Shown here one piece after another: positions 14,900-22,506 of a stretch of DNA of 28,272 nucleotides. The notes beneath the pieces are model-generated. The model was not told the DNA's origin. It worked only from the letters and a program-made list of their open reading frames with translations, and ran no database searches. Within the stretch, counting starts at the first letter, position 1. Every line of letters starts with the position of its first letter. The stretch lies in the IMG/VR virus record IMGVR_UViG_3300045141_000232, positions 1 to 28,272 of that record; one strand, 5' to 3'. This stretch comes from a virus. A program made the translations under genes and the position numbers.

Positions 14900-15354
14900 A
14901 GCAGGATCCTTGTGCGCCACTCGCACCCGACCAAATAGCCCTCGCCGCCGACCGGGGTGTACACGATCACCCCGGACGGGCCCGACGGGAGCAGGTCCGA
15001 GACGCGGCCGCCCAGGGTGCGGTCGGCGATCAAAGCGGCGAACACCGACGTCGACGAGCGCGGGTCCATCAGCTGGAGGAGGAGCTGCTGGGAGGCGTCG
15101 ACGTCGGTGGGGCTGACCCTCGCGCGGACGGTGAACCAGATGTCGCGTTCGGTCCTGGGGCCGTAGTCGGTCTGCTCGCTGAACGGGTCGGCGGGGTAGA
15201 TGTCGACGCACGGCGGCGTCGGGGACAGCACCAGGAACGGCCACACCTGGAGGGCTTCGCCGGCGAGGTCCTCGCTGGCGACCTGGTCGGTGACCTGGTC
15301 CGCGATCGCGTTCACGATCTCGACGAGCGACGCGCCGGCGACGGTCGTGGTCAC
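14896..15354 (-). CDS. Tail terminator protein
   Basis: A 152-residue protein after the head-tail connector and before the tail genes. It has an N-terminal helix (LVEIVNAIADQVTDQVASED) and a pattern of alternating beta strands (ERDIWFTVRARVSPTD, SQQLLLQLMDP) with a late GYLVGCEWRTRILL strand. This is the usual look and place of the protein that caps the tail tube and joins it to the head. The GTG start lies one base after the connector gene's TAG. The family call is by pattern and order. Confidence 0.65.
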   Translation of the reverse strand: MTTTVAGASLVEIVNAIADQVTDQVASEDLAGEALQVWPFLVLSPTPPCVDIYPADPFSEQTDYGPRTERDIWFTVRARVSPTDVDASQQLLLQLMDPRSSTSVFAALIADRTLGGRVSDLLPSGPSGVIVYTPVGGEGYLVGCEWRTRILL

Positions 15355-15355
15355 C

Positions 15356-15970
15356 CTAAGCCAGCCCGAAGCCTTGCTTCAGGGAGAGCAGCTTGAACGC
15401 GTGCCGCGCGAACGTGTCGCGGGCGATCACGACCGCGCCGATCGCGCCTTCCCAGATCCCGAACGCGACCTCGGACTGCTGCCAGTGCTCCCGCGCGATG
15501 TCGTAGACGGCGTTCGTGACGAGCTCGAGCTGCCGCTCATCCGTGAACGGGGTGGTGCGGGCCATGTACGAGTCGGCCTGCCAGCTCGCCGCCTCGAGGC
15601 ACCGGCTCATAGCCGCCGTCTGCGCCACCGTAGGAGCCGAGATCTTGAGGATGCGGGCGAGCTCGTCGACGCTGCCGTAGACGCTCCCGGGGGTGCCGAA
15701 CGTGACGACGAGCTCCTCCGCCGTGACGGAGCCGGGGTCGGTGCTGCCGTCGATCGACCAGAGCAGCGTGTACTGCCCCTCCACGGCGGGGCTGGTCCGG
15801 TTCGCGACGTAGATCCCGGAGCCGGACGGGGTCTCGATGATCCCGGTGGTGTCGAGCGGGTCGGTGTAAGCGCCCTGATTGTCCAAAAGGCCGAGGGCGA
15901 CGGTGCCGACGAGGCCGGGGAGGCCGGACTGGAACACCGCCTCATACGGGAATGCGGGCGGGACGTTCAT
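15356..15970 (-). CDS. Head-tail connector with extra N-terminal domain
   Basis: A 204-residue protein starting at an ATG that overlaps the preceding stop as ATGA. The C-terminal half (SVDELARILKISAPTVAQTA, then AASWQADSYMART, LVTNAVYDIAREHWQQS) is helical and reads like gp6-type head-tail connector/adaptor proteins. The first 90 residues form a beta-rich domain (LVGTVALGLLDNQGAYTDPL, GIYVANRTSPAVEGQYTLLW) not usual in such adaptors, so this may be a fusion of a surface or Ig-like domain to the connector. It would sit in the neck ring between portal and tail. Confidence 0.65.
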   Translation of the reverse strand: MNVPPAFPYEAVFQSGLPGLVGTVALGLLDNQGAYTDPLDTTGIIETPSGSGIYVANRTSPAVEGQYTLLWSIDGSTDPGSVTAEELVVTFGTPGSVYGSVDELARILKISAPTVAQTAAMSRCLEAASWQADSYMARTTPFTDERQLELVTNAVYDIAREHWQQSEVAFGIWEGAIGAVVIARDTFARHAFKLLSLKQGFGLA

Positions 15971-16518
15971 CCGCCGACCGAGAAGTTGATCCCGCTGAGC
16001 GACAGGTACTGGATGTCGCCATCGGCGCCGAATATCCCCTTGTACATGAGCGTGCCGTCCGCGTAGACATCGACGCGGGCGAGGTACTGAACGTGGGTAG
16101 GGCAGTCGAACCAGAGCGCCATCCCCGGCGCGCACTCGGGCGGAAGCTGCGCAATCACGAGCGGCGCGTCCGCTTCCGTCAGCAGCGTGTCGTGCACGAC
16201 CAGCCCCTCGATGTGGACGACGTTGTTCAGCGTCAACCGGTAGCGAGCGGGCGCCCACACGATCCCGTCGAGATCCGGTTGGCCCTCGAAGCTGCGGAAG
16301 CCATGCTGCAGCTCGATGTCGTGCCATTCCACGGCAGCGACGGAGGCGAGGATCGCGTCGAGGTCGGCGCGGGTGGGCACCTCCGTCAGCGTGAACAGCG
16401 ACCCGGTCTGGTCACCGATCGGTGATTTGTTCGGCCCCGTCGAGCCGGACACGTCGGTCAGGTCGGTCAGGGTGGTGGCGCCACCACCCTGACCTGATGG
16501 AACCCTGACCGCGACCAT
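15967..16518 (-). CDS. Fibre/appendage-like protein encoded in the head module
   Basis: A 183-residue protein. After a flexible N-terminus (SGQGGGATTLTDLTDVSGST) the rest reads like the C-terminal domain often found at the end of phage fibre and appendage proteins: a Trp start (VEWHDIELQHGFRSFEG), a beta region with VHIEGLVVHDTLL, a proline turn (IAQLPPECAPGMALWF), a strand with YADGTLMY and the closing LSLSGINFSV. It lies between the capsid and connector genes, far from the tail fibres, so it could be a head decoration or head-fibre protein. Its ATG directly follows the preceding stop. The domain similarity is judged by eye only. Confidence 0.55.
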   Translation of the reverse strand: MVAVRVPSGQGGGATTLTDLTDVSGSTGPNKSPIGDQTGSLFTLTEVPTRADLDAILASVAAVEWHDIELQHGFRSFEGQPDLDGIVWAPARYRLTLNNVVHIEGLVVHDTLLTEADAPLVIAQLPPECAPGMALWFDCPTHVQYLARVDVYADGTLMYKGIFGADGDIQYLSLSGINFSVGG

Positions 16519-16692
16519 CTAGCGGTTCTCTTCCGTGACGGCCTGCTCGGGCTCGCCCGCCTGCTTCGGCGGGCGGCCGCCCTTGTTCTTCGGTGTGGCT
16601 GTCTCGCCGCCGGAGCCGCCGTGGCCTTCGTCGGCCGGACCGGACCCGTCGGCGCGGACGACCTGCTGGTTGGGTGCGTCGTAGGTGCTCAT
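16519..16692 (-). CDS. 57-residue AT-hook-like protein after capsid gene
   Basis: A short frame whose ATG overlaps the capsid stop by one base (TGATG) and whose TAG is directly followed by the next ATG, so it is tightly packed between two real genes. The protein is hydrophilic, rich in Gly, Glu, Gln and Pro, with PKNKGGRPPKQ, which resembles an AT-hook (GRP core flanked by Lys/Pro). It could be a small nucleic-acid-binding or capsid accessory protein. No hydrophobic core is present, so it is probably unstructured. Its function is unknown. Confidence 0.65.
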   Translation of the reverse strand: MSTYDAPNQQVVRADGSGPADEGHGGSGGETATPKNKGGRPPKQAGEPEQAVTEENR

Positions 16693-17879
16693 CAGCGGAC
16701 GATCTTGATGATCCCGGTCGGCTCGATCACCAGCGGCGTGTAGTAGCCCGCGTAGGCGACCTGGACACCGAGCACGGACGGCTCGACGACCTGCAGGCTG
16801 CCGATGCGGTCCTCGTACACCTCGACGGCGGCGGTCGAGAGGACAAGCATCTCGTTCGCGGCCAATCCGTTCGTGACGACGACCTGGACACCCGAGATGG
16901 CGCCCATCGCGCCGGTCCCGAACTGCCCCGCGTTGAACCCCGACGATTGCGCGTTGAACGGGTTGACTGGTGCGAACAGCGGCCCGACGAGGCCGAGCAT
17001 GTCCGGGGGTGCGGCCAGGATCAGGCGGCCCTGCCCCTTCGTCGCGGCGTACACGGACCCGGCAGCGCCCCAGATCGCGCCGGTGACGTCAGCGGCGGTC
17101 GCTGTGCCCGGCAGATCCGTCCCGGCCGACGCGGAGCCGACCAATGCGGACCCGAGCGCGGCCTCGGTCACCTGCGCGTAATAGCCGGCGAGATCTGAAA
17201 TAACGATGTCCATTATTCCGGGCGTCGTCCAGTCGATGTCTTGCCTGGATACGTTAACGTAACCACCATAGGTAACGGCATTCACAGGGATTTTCGCGAT
17301 GGTAAGCTTGCGAGAAACCAGCTCGGTTTTTTCTCCGCCTTGTGCGGCGACGTTGGTGTGCTGCGTGATCCTCGGCCGCGACCACGTCCCGGACGGCAGG
17401 TTCCTGGGCCCGAGCGCAGTCGTGAGCGGGCGGGACTCGTCGACGAAGTTGATCACCGGGCCGAGGATCTGCTCGGGGAGCAGGCCGGGGTTGTCGGCGG
17501 TCGTCTGGTGCGCCGCGGCGCGGTTGAAGATGTCGAGGCGCCGCTCGGCGTCCTCGCCGCCCAGTCCGGCTTTCCACACGTCGAGGACGTAGGCGCCGGC
17601 GGAGCGGTACTCGACCTCTTTCGGGGTCGGCTTCTCGGTCATGTACCTGGCGATCTGCGCGATCCGTTTCGCGGAGTCACCCGAGATGCGGCGGGCCTCT
17701 TCGAGGGGGCCCATCAGGTCGTTCACTTTCGCGATCCGGTTCCGTGTTTCGGTGACGAGCTCGAGCTGCTCGTCGCTGAGGTCTTCGCCTTTGGCGGACT
17801 CGACGATCCCGTCGATGAACGCTTGGCGGTCCTCGATCTCGCCGACGTACCGGGCGAGCATCTGGTCGGTTGGGCCCAT
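16692..17879 (-). CDS. Major capsid protein, HK97 fold
   Basis: A 395-residue protein with a GGAG site seven bases before ATG. The first 90 or so residues are a charged helical region (DLSDEQLELVTETRNRIAKV, LMGPLEEARRISGDSAKRIA) like the HK97 delta/scaffold domain removed by the prohead protease encoded just upstream; mature protein may begin near residue 92 (SAGAYVLDVW). The rest shows the HK97-type order: N-arm, IPVNAVTYGGYVNVSRQDID, DLAGYYAQVTEAALGSALVG and the C-terminal NEMLVLSTAAVEVYED plus VAYAGYYTPLVIEP. No separate scaffold gene is visible, which fits an in-cis delta domain. Confidence 0.9.
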   Translation of the reverse strand: MGPTDQMLARYVGEIEDRQAFIDGIVESAKGEDLSDEQLELVTETRNRIAKVNDLMGPLEEARRISGDSAKRIAQIARYMTEKPTPKEVEYRSAGAYVLDVWKAGLGGEDAERRLDIFNRAAAHQTTADNPGLLPEQILGPVINFVDESRPLTTALGPRNLPSGTWSRPRITQHTNVAAQGGEKTELVSRKLTIAKIPVNAVTYGGYVNVSRQDIDWTTPGIMDIVISDLAGYYAQVTEAALGSALVGSASAGTDLPGTATAADVTGAIWGAAGSVYAATKGQGRLILAAPPDMLGLVGPLFAPVNPFNAQSSGFNAGQFGTGAMGAISGVQVVVTNGLAANEMLVLSTAAVEVYEDRIGSLQVVEPSVLGVQVAYAGYYTPLVIEPTGIIKIVR

Positions 17880-17949
17880 TCGGGGGCTCCTTTCAGGGTT
17901 ACGCGAACAGAGGGAAAATGTCCCTTGCTCGAGCGCTTAACCCCTGCTA

Positions 17950-17986
17950 CAGCCGTCCCGCCCTGCGGTTTGGTCTCTAACGGCTG
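17950..17986. repeat. Inverted repeat in protease-capsid spacer
   Basis: CAGCCGT (17950-17956) and ACGGCTG (17980-17986) are perfect inverted arms with a 23-base loop, with looser pairing outside them. The spacer 17880-17995 also has AGGGA-AAATG-TCCCT closer to the capsid start. It is one of the few real gaps in the late operon, so an RNA structure tuning capsid output is possible; no clear promoter is seen. Confidence 0.4.
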
Positions 17987-17995
17987 AGGAGCCTG

Positions 17996-18664
17996 CTAAC
18001 TCGCAGCGCGAGTATAACCGAGCCAGCGGCGGTTCAACTGTTCGAGCTGTTCGCGTTGCTGCTCGAGCAGCAGCCGCCGGCGGTTCGGGGTCGCGACCCC
18101 GGGCGGGATCTCGGCGGTGCCGCGGACGTCGATCACGGGCACGTCGTCACCGTACGCGGGGTTCGGGACGAAAGCGAGGTGGTCGAGCCACAGCCGGTTC
18201 AGCCTGCGCACGGAGCGGCTCTGTTCCCACACTTCGGCGTCGTCCCAGACGCGGCCGTCGTCGCGGCGCAGCAGCCCGAACCCGGCCGAAGCGGACAGGA
18301 TGTCGTCGTCGCACAACTGCAAAGTGTCGTCCCCGAGGTTCGTCGCCGAGATTTTCACTTCCGCGACGAGTCCTTCTTTCCGGGACGGGTGGAACCCGAC
18401 GACTTTGCCGACGGGTTTATCCCAGGAGTGGTCGCGGTTCGCGCGCACTTTCCCGGCGCGCTTCTCGATCCCGTCGAACGCGTTCCTCGAGACGACCTCG
18501 GTGAACGCGCGGCCGCCCTCGATGATCCTCGCGGGCCGCTCGTACGGCATCGCGACCACGGTCACGATCCGTTTCGGGTAGCTGACGTCGGAGACCTGGT
18601 ACTCGATCCCCGACCTGATCTCGATCCCGATCTCAACACTGGTTTCTACAAGGGTGGCAGTCAT
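17996..18664 (-). CDS. Prohead protease, HK97/S78-like
   Basis: A 222-residue serine protease of the type that matures HK97-like proheads. The candidate catalytic His79 lies in NRDHSWDKPVGKVVGF and the Ser in LSASAGFG (about 123-130); DHLAFVPNPAYGDDVPVID is the typical closing segment. It precedes the capsid gene and follows the portal gene, whose stop its ATG overlaps as ATGA. Its C-terminal tail (about 45 residues, rich in Arg, Gln and Leu) is probably helical and could contact the capsid delta domain. Expected substrate: the N-terminal region of the capsid protein. Confidence 0.88.
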   Translation of the reverse strand: MTATLVETSVEIGIEIRSGIEYQVSDVSYPKRIVTVVAMPYERPARIIEGGRAFTEVVSRNAFDGIEKRAGKVRANRDHSWDKPVGKVVGFHPSRKEGLVAEVKISATNLGDDTLQLCDDDILSASAGFGLLRRDDGRVWDDAEVWEQSRSVRRLNRLWLDHLAFVPNPAYGDDVPVIDVRGTAEIPPGVATPNRRRLLLEQQREQLEQLNRRWLGYTRAAS

Positions 18665-19926
18665 CTGAGTACCCCGCTCGCTATGTCGGAAGGTGTGCTG
18701 TTGTCGAGCCGTTCGGCGTCACGGATCTCGCTGACCGTCAGTGCCGGCTGCCCCGTTGCCGGGTCGACGATCGCGTTGAGGATCTGCGCTGTCTGGGCGC
18801 GTTCGAGGGGTTCGGCGGCGACGTACTCGTCGCGGTTCAGCTCCACGCTCGTCCCCCGCGGTAGCGCCCATTGCGACAGCGCGGCCATGACGTGTTGCGC
18901 TTTGGGGCGGAGGCCGGAGCGCCAGTGCATGTCGAACCACATCGTCACGTTCTTGTAGGTCATCGGGTCCGTGGAGGTGGGGATCCCGACCAGCTCGGAC
19001 GGGACGCCCAACAGGTGCGCGATCCTGCCCTCCGCTCTGTCCAGCAGGGCGGTGAGGGCCATGTCGGCGGGGTTGATCTGCGTCGGTGTCCACGTGATCC
19101 CGCCGCTCAGGACGGCCGGCTCGCCGATCGCCGACAGCCGCGACTGCACCCAGTCGGCCTTCAGCAGCGCCGCCTGGTCGGGGGTCAGCTCCAACGGGTG
19201 CTGGAGGACACCGGTGGGGATCCCGCCGCCGGCGGCGAGCTTCGTCCCGTACTGCAACAGCATCTGCGCCGCCACCATCCGGTAACGCCCGGCTTCCAAC
19301 GGGCCGATCCCGTGCGCGTACCCGACCTGCGACTTGTACCTGACGTGGAGGATCTGGTCGGTTACGTCCTCGCCGCCCATCTCGTACCGCCGCAGGCCGT
19401 CGTCGACCTCGACCGACACCCACCACGGCGGCACCACATGGAACCGGGCGGGCCAGCCCGTCGAGTACCACGCCGTCGCCAACACGAACGCCTCCCCGAC
19501 CGCCTGGTAGTCCCAGAACAGCTGATGCAGGAACTCATCGACGCTTGTGTACTGGTCGGGGTCGGGGTTGTTCAACCAGTCCGCGGACAGCGTCGACGCG
19601 GCGTTCTTCAGATAGGGCGGCATCGTCGACAGCTGTTGCGCGTTGTAGTCGACGCACATCCACGCCGTCTCCGTCAGCGGCGCCACCACCCCACCACTCG
19701 ACCAGTTCGGCGTCGACCACTCCTCTGGCCACCCCGACCACGCAGACGGCGTAACCCGCAGGGGCGGCCAGCCGGGCCCGTCGTTGCCGATACCCGTGTC
19801 GAACAGCACGCCGTGCGGGTCCCCCGGGTTCACGTTCGGCGGCCCCACGCTCCCCGGTGCCGCCGTCACGGGGTCGTTCTCGTTCGGGATCTCGGGCGGC
19901 CGGATCGACCTGCTGAACAGGCCCAT
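18661..19926 (-). CDS. Portal protein, HK97-type
   Basis: A 421-residue portal that starts at the ATG overlapping the terminase stop (TGATG). Features of the phage portal family include the early MGLFSRSIRPP, the middle AWMCVDYNAQQLSTMPPYLK, FLHQLFWDYQAVGEAFVLAT, VPPWWVSVEVDDG, the loop HVRYKSQVGYAHGIGPLEAG and the C-terminal LLGVPSELVGIPTSTDPMTY. It forms the dodecameric ring at the head vertex through which DNA enters, with the terminase encoded directly upstream. Frames further upstream on this strand belong to the terminase gene. Confidence 0.9.
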   Translation of the reverse strand: MGLFSRSIRPPEIPNENDPVTAAPGSVGPPNVNPGDPHGVLFDTGIGNDGPGWPPLRVTPSAWSGWPEEWSTPNWSSGGVVAPLTETAWMCVDYNAQQLSTMPPYLKNAASTLSADWLNNPDPDQYTSVDEFLHQLFWDYQAVGEAFVLATAWYSTGWPARFHVVPPWWVSVEVDDGLRRYEMGGEDVTDQILHVRYKSQVGYAHGIGPLEAGRYRMVAAQMLLQYGTKLAAGGGIPTGVLQHPLELTPDQAALLKADWVQSRLSAIGEPAVLSGGITWTPTQINPADMALTALLDRAEGRIAHLLGVPSELVGIPTSTDPMTYKNVTMWFDMHWRSGLRPKAQHVMAALSQWALPRGTSVELNRDEYVAAEPLERAQTAQILNAIVDPATGQPALTVSEIRDAERLDNSTPSDIASGVLR

Positions 19927-21674
19927 CAGAACACCGCCGGGACAGGCGCGGGTTTGTGGGCGGCGGCGACGGCCCACACCGCTGCCTTGATGACATGCCT
20001 GGGGCCGTCGACGATCATCAGGCCCGTCGCTGCCTCACGGACCACCGTCCGGCTGATCGCGTCGTCGAGCTCGCCCGTGGTCTGGTCGTGAACGATCTGC
20101 CCGCCGGCGGCCAAATCCCGGAACACGGAGAGACCGACCCTCGTCAGGGTCGCTCCCACCGGCTGCGGCGGCGGCGCCATCCCGGACGGGATCCGGTCGA
20201 TCATGCTCGCGCCGACGAGCAGCTGCCCGATCGGCCGGTGCAACGCGAGCCGCTGCACCTCGAAGATCGCGGTGTCCCAGTCCGGCGGGCTCCACGCCTC
20301 CACCTCGAGCCGCCCGTCTGGGAGTTTCCCGACCGCGGCGACCGCAGCTCCGCGGCCCCACTCGTCCTCGACCGCGACCCACACCGGCCCGAGCGAGCAC
20401 ACGCCCGGCTCGGTCAGCTCCTCCCACAGGCCGCCCGGCAGCAGCGGCTGCGGGCCCGCGCTCCAGACCGGCTCCGTCGGCCACTGATTCAGCCACTGCG
20501 ACCGGAACGACGCGACCGGGTCAGGCTCCGTCGGGTCACGATACGCGCCAGCCCGGACCCTCTCCAGTGTTTTCCTGATCGTGCGTTCCCGCCGCGGCGT
20601 CCAGTGCGCCGACGCCTGCCGCCACCCCGCCATGTCGTCGAGCTCCGCCGCCGGCGCCGCCGACCACTCGAGCAGCAGCGTCCCATCAGGAGCCTCGAGC
20701 TCGTCGAGCGCCAACGCGCGCCGCGCCAGCATCAGCGACGTCGCCAACCGGTGCGCCGTCGACACCAGCAAAAGTTGCGGCTGCGCCCGCTCGACCATCG
20801 TCGGCTCCAAACCCTCCTCGATCACCGCCGGCTTCACCGCCCACGCCTCATCAGCAGCAGCCAGCGACGTCGACCAGCCGTACATCGATTTCGTCGAGTG
20901 GATCAGCCACCGCGACTCGGTCTCGAGCAGCTTGATCTCCTCTTTGCCGTTCGCCTCCTTCACCGCGTACACCTCCGGCAGACCCTTCGCCCACAACCTG
21001 GCCGGCAGCTGCACCTCCATGCAGATCCGCAGGTCCTTCCCGGTATGCACGACGTTCTGCGGCTCGCCGAACCGGCCCGCCTGGTGGAGCCGCCACAACA
21101 TCAGCTCCCGCAGAAGCCACGACTTCCCGAGCTGCCTCGGCGTCGACAACAGGACCGTGTCCCACAACAGCTCGCCCCGATCGTCGACCTCGAGCATCCT
21201 GGTCGCGGCCAGCTTCTGCCACCACCGCAACGGCCTCCCCTCACGCCTCTCAGCCTCAGCCACGAACTCCATCCCGAGCGAACCCGCCGCCCTAGGATCC
21301 GGGACCGACATCAACCGCGGCCACGTCGCATCAGCCGGCGGCGGCAACAACCCCTCGAGCCACGGAACCCGCCACCGCTGATCCGCCACCGGCAAACCGT
21401 CACGCTCGGGCTCCCGCTCCAGCATCGTCGCCTGCTGCCACCGCGACCGGCCAGCCGTAGCCCGGTTACACGCCCGGTGCTCCGGCCCCGAATACCGGCT
21501 CTTGTCCCCGTCAACGTGCCCCAAATCCCACGGCTCGCCCGGACGGATCAGCTCACCGCAACGAACACACCGGACGCTCCCGCCGAGAACCAGCGGCGCC
21601 AGACCCTCCCGGATCCGCTGATGCTGGCCGCCGTAGCCCCGAACCGTCGTCGCTGCGATGACCTGCCCGCCCAT
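19926..21674 (-). CDS. terL: HNH endonuclease-large terminase fusion
   Basis: A single 582-residue frame. Residues about 12-78 form an HNH nuclease-like zinc domain: Cys36-x2-Cys39 (VRCVRCGEL), His53 (WDLGHVDGD) and His66/Cys69/Asn70 (SGPEHRACNRATAG). The rest is a large terminase: Walker A-like STPRQLGKS at 177-185, Walker B LAAADEAW with Asp275-Glu276, coupling motif LLLVSTAH at 301-308, and a C-terminal RNase H-like nuclease region starting near VWVAVEDEWGRG and including TGELDDAISR. It drives ATP-dependent packaging into the portal. HNH proteins encoded beside terminase are known parts of packaging machines of cos phages; here the domain is joined to TerL. No small terminase subunit was recognised. 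ATG at 21674 is used; its ribosome-binding site is weak. Confidence 0.88.
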   Translation of the reverse strand: MGGQVIAATTVRGYGGQHQRIREGLAPLVLGGSVRCVRCGELIRPGEPWDLGHVDGDKSRYSGPEHRACNRATAGRSRWQQATMLEREPERDGLPVADQRWRVPWLEGLLPPPADATWPRLMSVPDPRAAGSLGMEFVAEAERREGRPLRWWQKLAATRMLEVDDRGELLWDTVLLSTPRQLGKSWLLRELMLWRLHQAGRFGEPQNVVHTGKDLRICMEVQLPARLWAKGLPEVYAVKEANGKEEIKLLETESRWLIHSTKSMYGWSTSLAAADEAWAVKPAVIEEGLEPTMVERAQPQLLLVSTAHRLATSLMLARRALALDELEAPDGTLLLEWSAAPAAELDDMAGWRQASAHWTPRRERTIRKTLERVRAGAYRDPTEPDPVASFRSQWLNQWPTEPVWSAGPQPLLPGGLWEELTEPGVCSLGPVWVAVEDEWGRGAAVAAVGKLPDGRLEVEAWSPPDWDTAIFEVQRLALHRPIGQLLVGASMIDRIPSGMAPPPQPVGATLTRVGLSVFRDLAAGGQIVHDQTTGELDDAISRTVVREAATGLMIVDGPRHVIKAAVWAVAAAHKPAPVPAVF

Positions 21675-21754
21675 CAGCCCGTCTCGCCTCGGGGAGAGAA
21701 ATTTCTGACTGCGGGGGTCACCGGGGTGTCACCACCAAAAAAACGCGCCTCATT

Positions 21755-21844
21755 TCAGCCCCACCCGTTGAAGTAGGCGAGCACGACGAAGACGGCGATG
21801 ATGACCATCGCGATTTCGCCGATGGTGATGGTGCGGATGTTCAT
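21755..21844 (-). CDS. 29-residue membrane peptide before terminase
   Basis: An ATG overlapping the stop of the glycosyltransferase-like gene as ATGA opens a 29-codon frame with a hydrophobic helix (AMVIIAVFVVLAYF) after a short polar start (MNIRTITIGE). Single-pass topology is expected. About 80 bases separate it from the terminase start; that spacer contains a run of seven T in the direction of transcription but no clear stem. The function is unknown; it may anchor or accompany the enzyme encoded just before it. Confidence 0.5.
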   Translation of the reverse strand: MNIRTITIGEIAMVIIAVFVVLAYFNGWG

Positions 21845-22326
21845 CGTGGCCACCTCGGTGTGACGGTGGCGATGACGTGGTTGTGGAGGACGGGTGTGTC
21901 GCCGCGTCGTTCGAGCGTTGACTTGGCGAAGTCGTAGTCGCCTTCGTAGCGTTGGCTCCAGGTGCCGAGCATCCCTTTGGTGTTGGGGACGACGATCATG
22001 GGTGTGCCGACGTACCCGATCTCGAGTGGCCAGCGTGGCTGGACGGTGCGGCCGTCGTCGTATTGCATGGCGAAGAGGTGGACGCGGCGCGGGTGTTTGG
22101 TGACCTCGGCGCGTATGTGGGCGAGCGCGTCTTCGGTGTGGGTGTCGTCGTCGTCGACGAACAGGATGTGTGTGCCGGCACAGCGCGGGATCGCTGTGTT
22201 GCGTGGGGTGTTGCCGTGGTCGCCGGTGTTGTCGCGTTCGATGAGGATCTCGTCGCCGGGTTGGAGCTGCGGGGTGAGCGCAGCCAACGTGTCGGTGATG
22301 GTGGGGCGGCCTGAGGTGGCGATCAC
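21841..22326 (-). CDS. Glycosyltransferase-like protein (GT-A type)
   Basis: A 161-residue protein with the layout of a compact GT2-like enzyme: an opening strand (IATSGRPTITDTLAALTPQL), GDEILIERDNTGDHGNTPRN in the nucleotide-binding position, the metal-binding HILFVDDDDTHTEDAL, and later YDFAKSTLERRGDTPVLHNH. The in-frame start is GTG at 22326; the preceding codons (TTC TCG ATC) would complete a standard first beta strand but no start codon precedes them, so the true start may be non-standard or the strand shortened. It lies before the terminase, apart from the two other glycosyltransferases, so the phage carries three such genes. Confidence 0.65.
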   Translation of the reverse strand: MIATSGRPTITDTLAALTPQLQPGDEILIERDNTGDHGNTPRNTAIPRCAGTHILFVDDDDTHTEDALAHIRAEVTKHPRRVHLFAMQYDDGRTVQPRWPLEIGYVGTPMIVVPNTKGMLGTWSQRYEGDYDFAKSTLERRGDTPVLHNHVIATVTPRWPR

Positions 22327-22346
22327 GATCGAGAACGTGACCGGGG

Positions 22347-22472
22347 TTACTGGTCGGCCTCGTCGTCGTCGTCGTCGGTGTCGGGCTCTTCGGGCTCAGG
22401 AGTGGTGGGCTCGGTGGGCGGTTCGGGCTGCTCGACAACGGTCGTCGTCGTGATCGTTTCGGTGTCGCTCAC
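22347..22472 (-). CDS. Acidic low-complexity protein
   Basis: A 41-residue protein with GGGGA seven bases before its GTG. It is made of Thr, Pro, Glu and Asp runs (ETITTTTVVEQPEPPTEPTT, PEPEEPDTDDDDDEADQ) with no basic residue, so it is unfolded and strongly negative. Such proteins can mimic DNA or act as charged tails; no specific role can be assigned. An upstream in-frame GTG at 22547 would add 25 residues across a perfect palindrome and is considered less likely. It is followed by the glycosyltransferase-like gene after a 20-base gap. Confidence 0.6.
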   Translation of the reverse strand: MSDTETITTTTVVEQPEPPTEPTTPEPEEPDTDDDDDEADQ

Positions 22473-22506
22473 TCTGGGTTCCCCTTCGCTTGGGTGGGGT
22501 GGCTGG

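Noticed and set aside
14900-15244. N-terminal extension of the GT-B glycosyltransferase
   Set aside because: The added residues are an Arg/Pro-rich shadow of the tail terminator gene; the GTGA overlap at 14899 and the GNPPGVGSGYGE start fit better.
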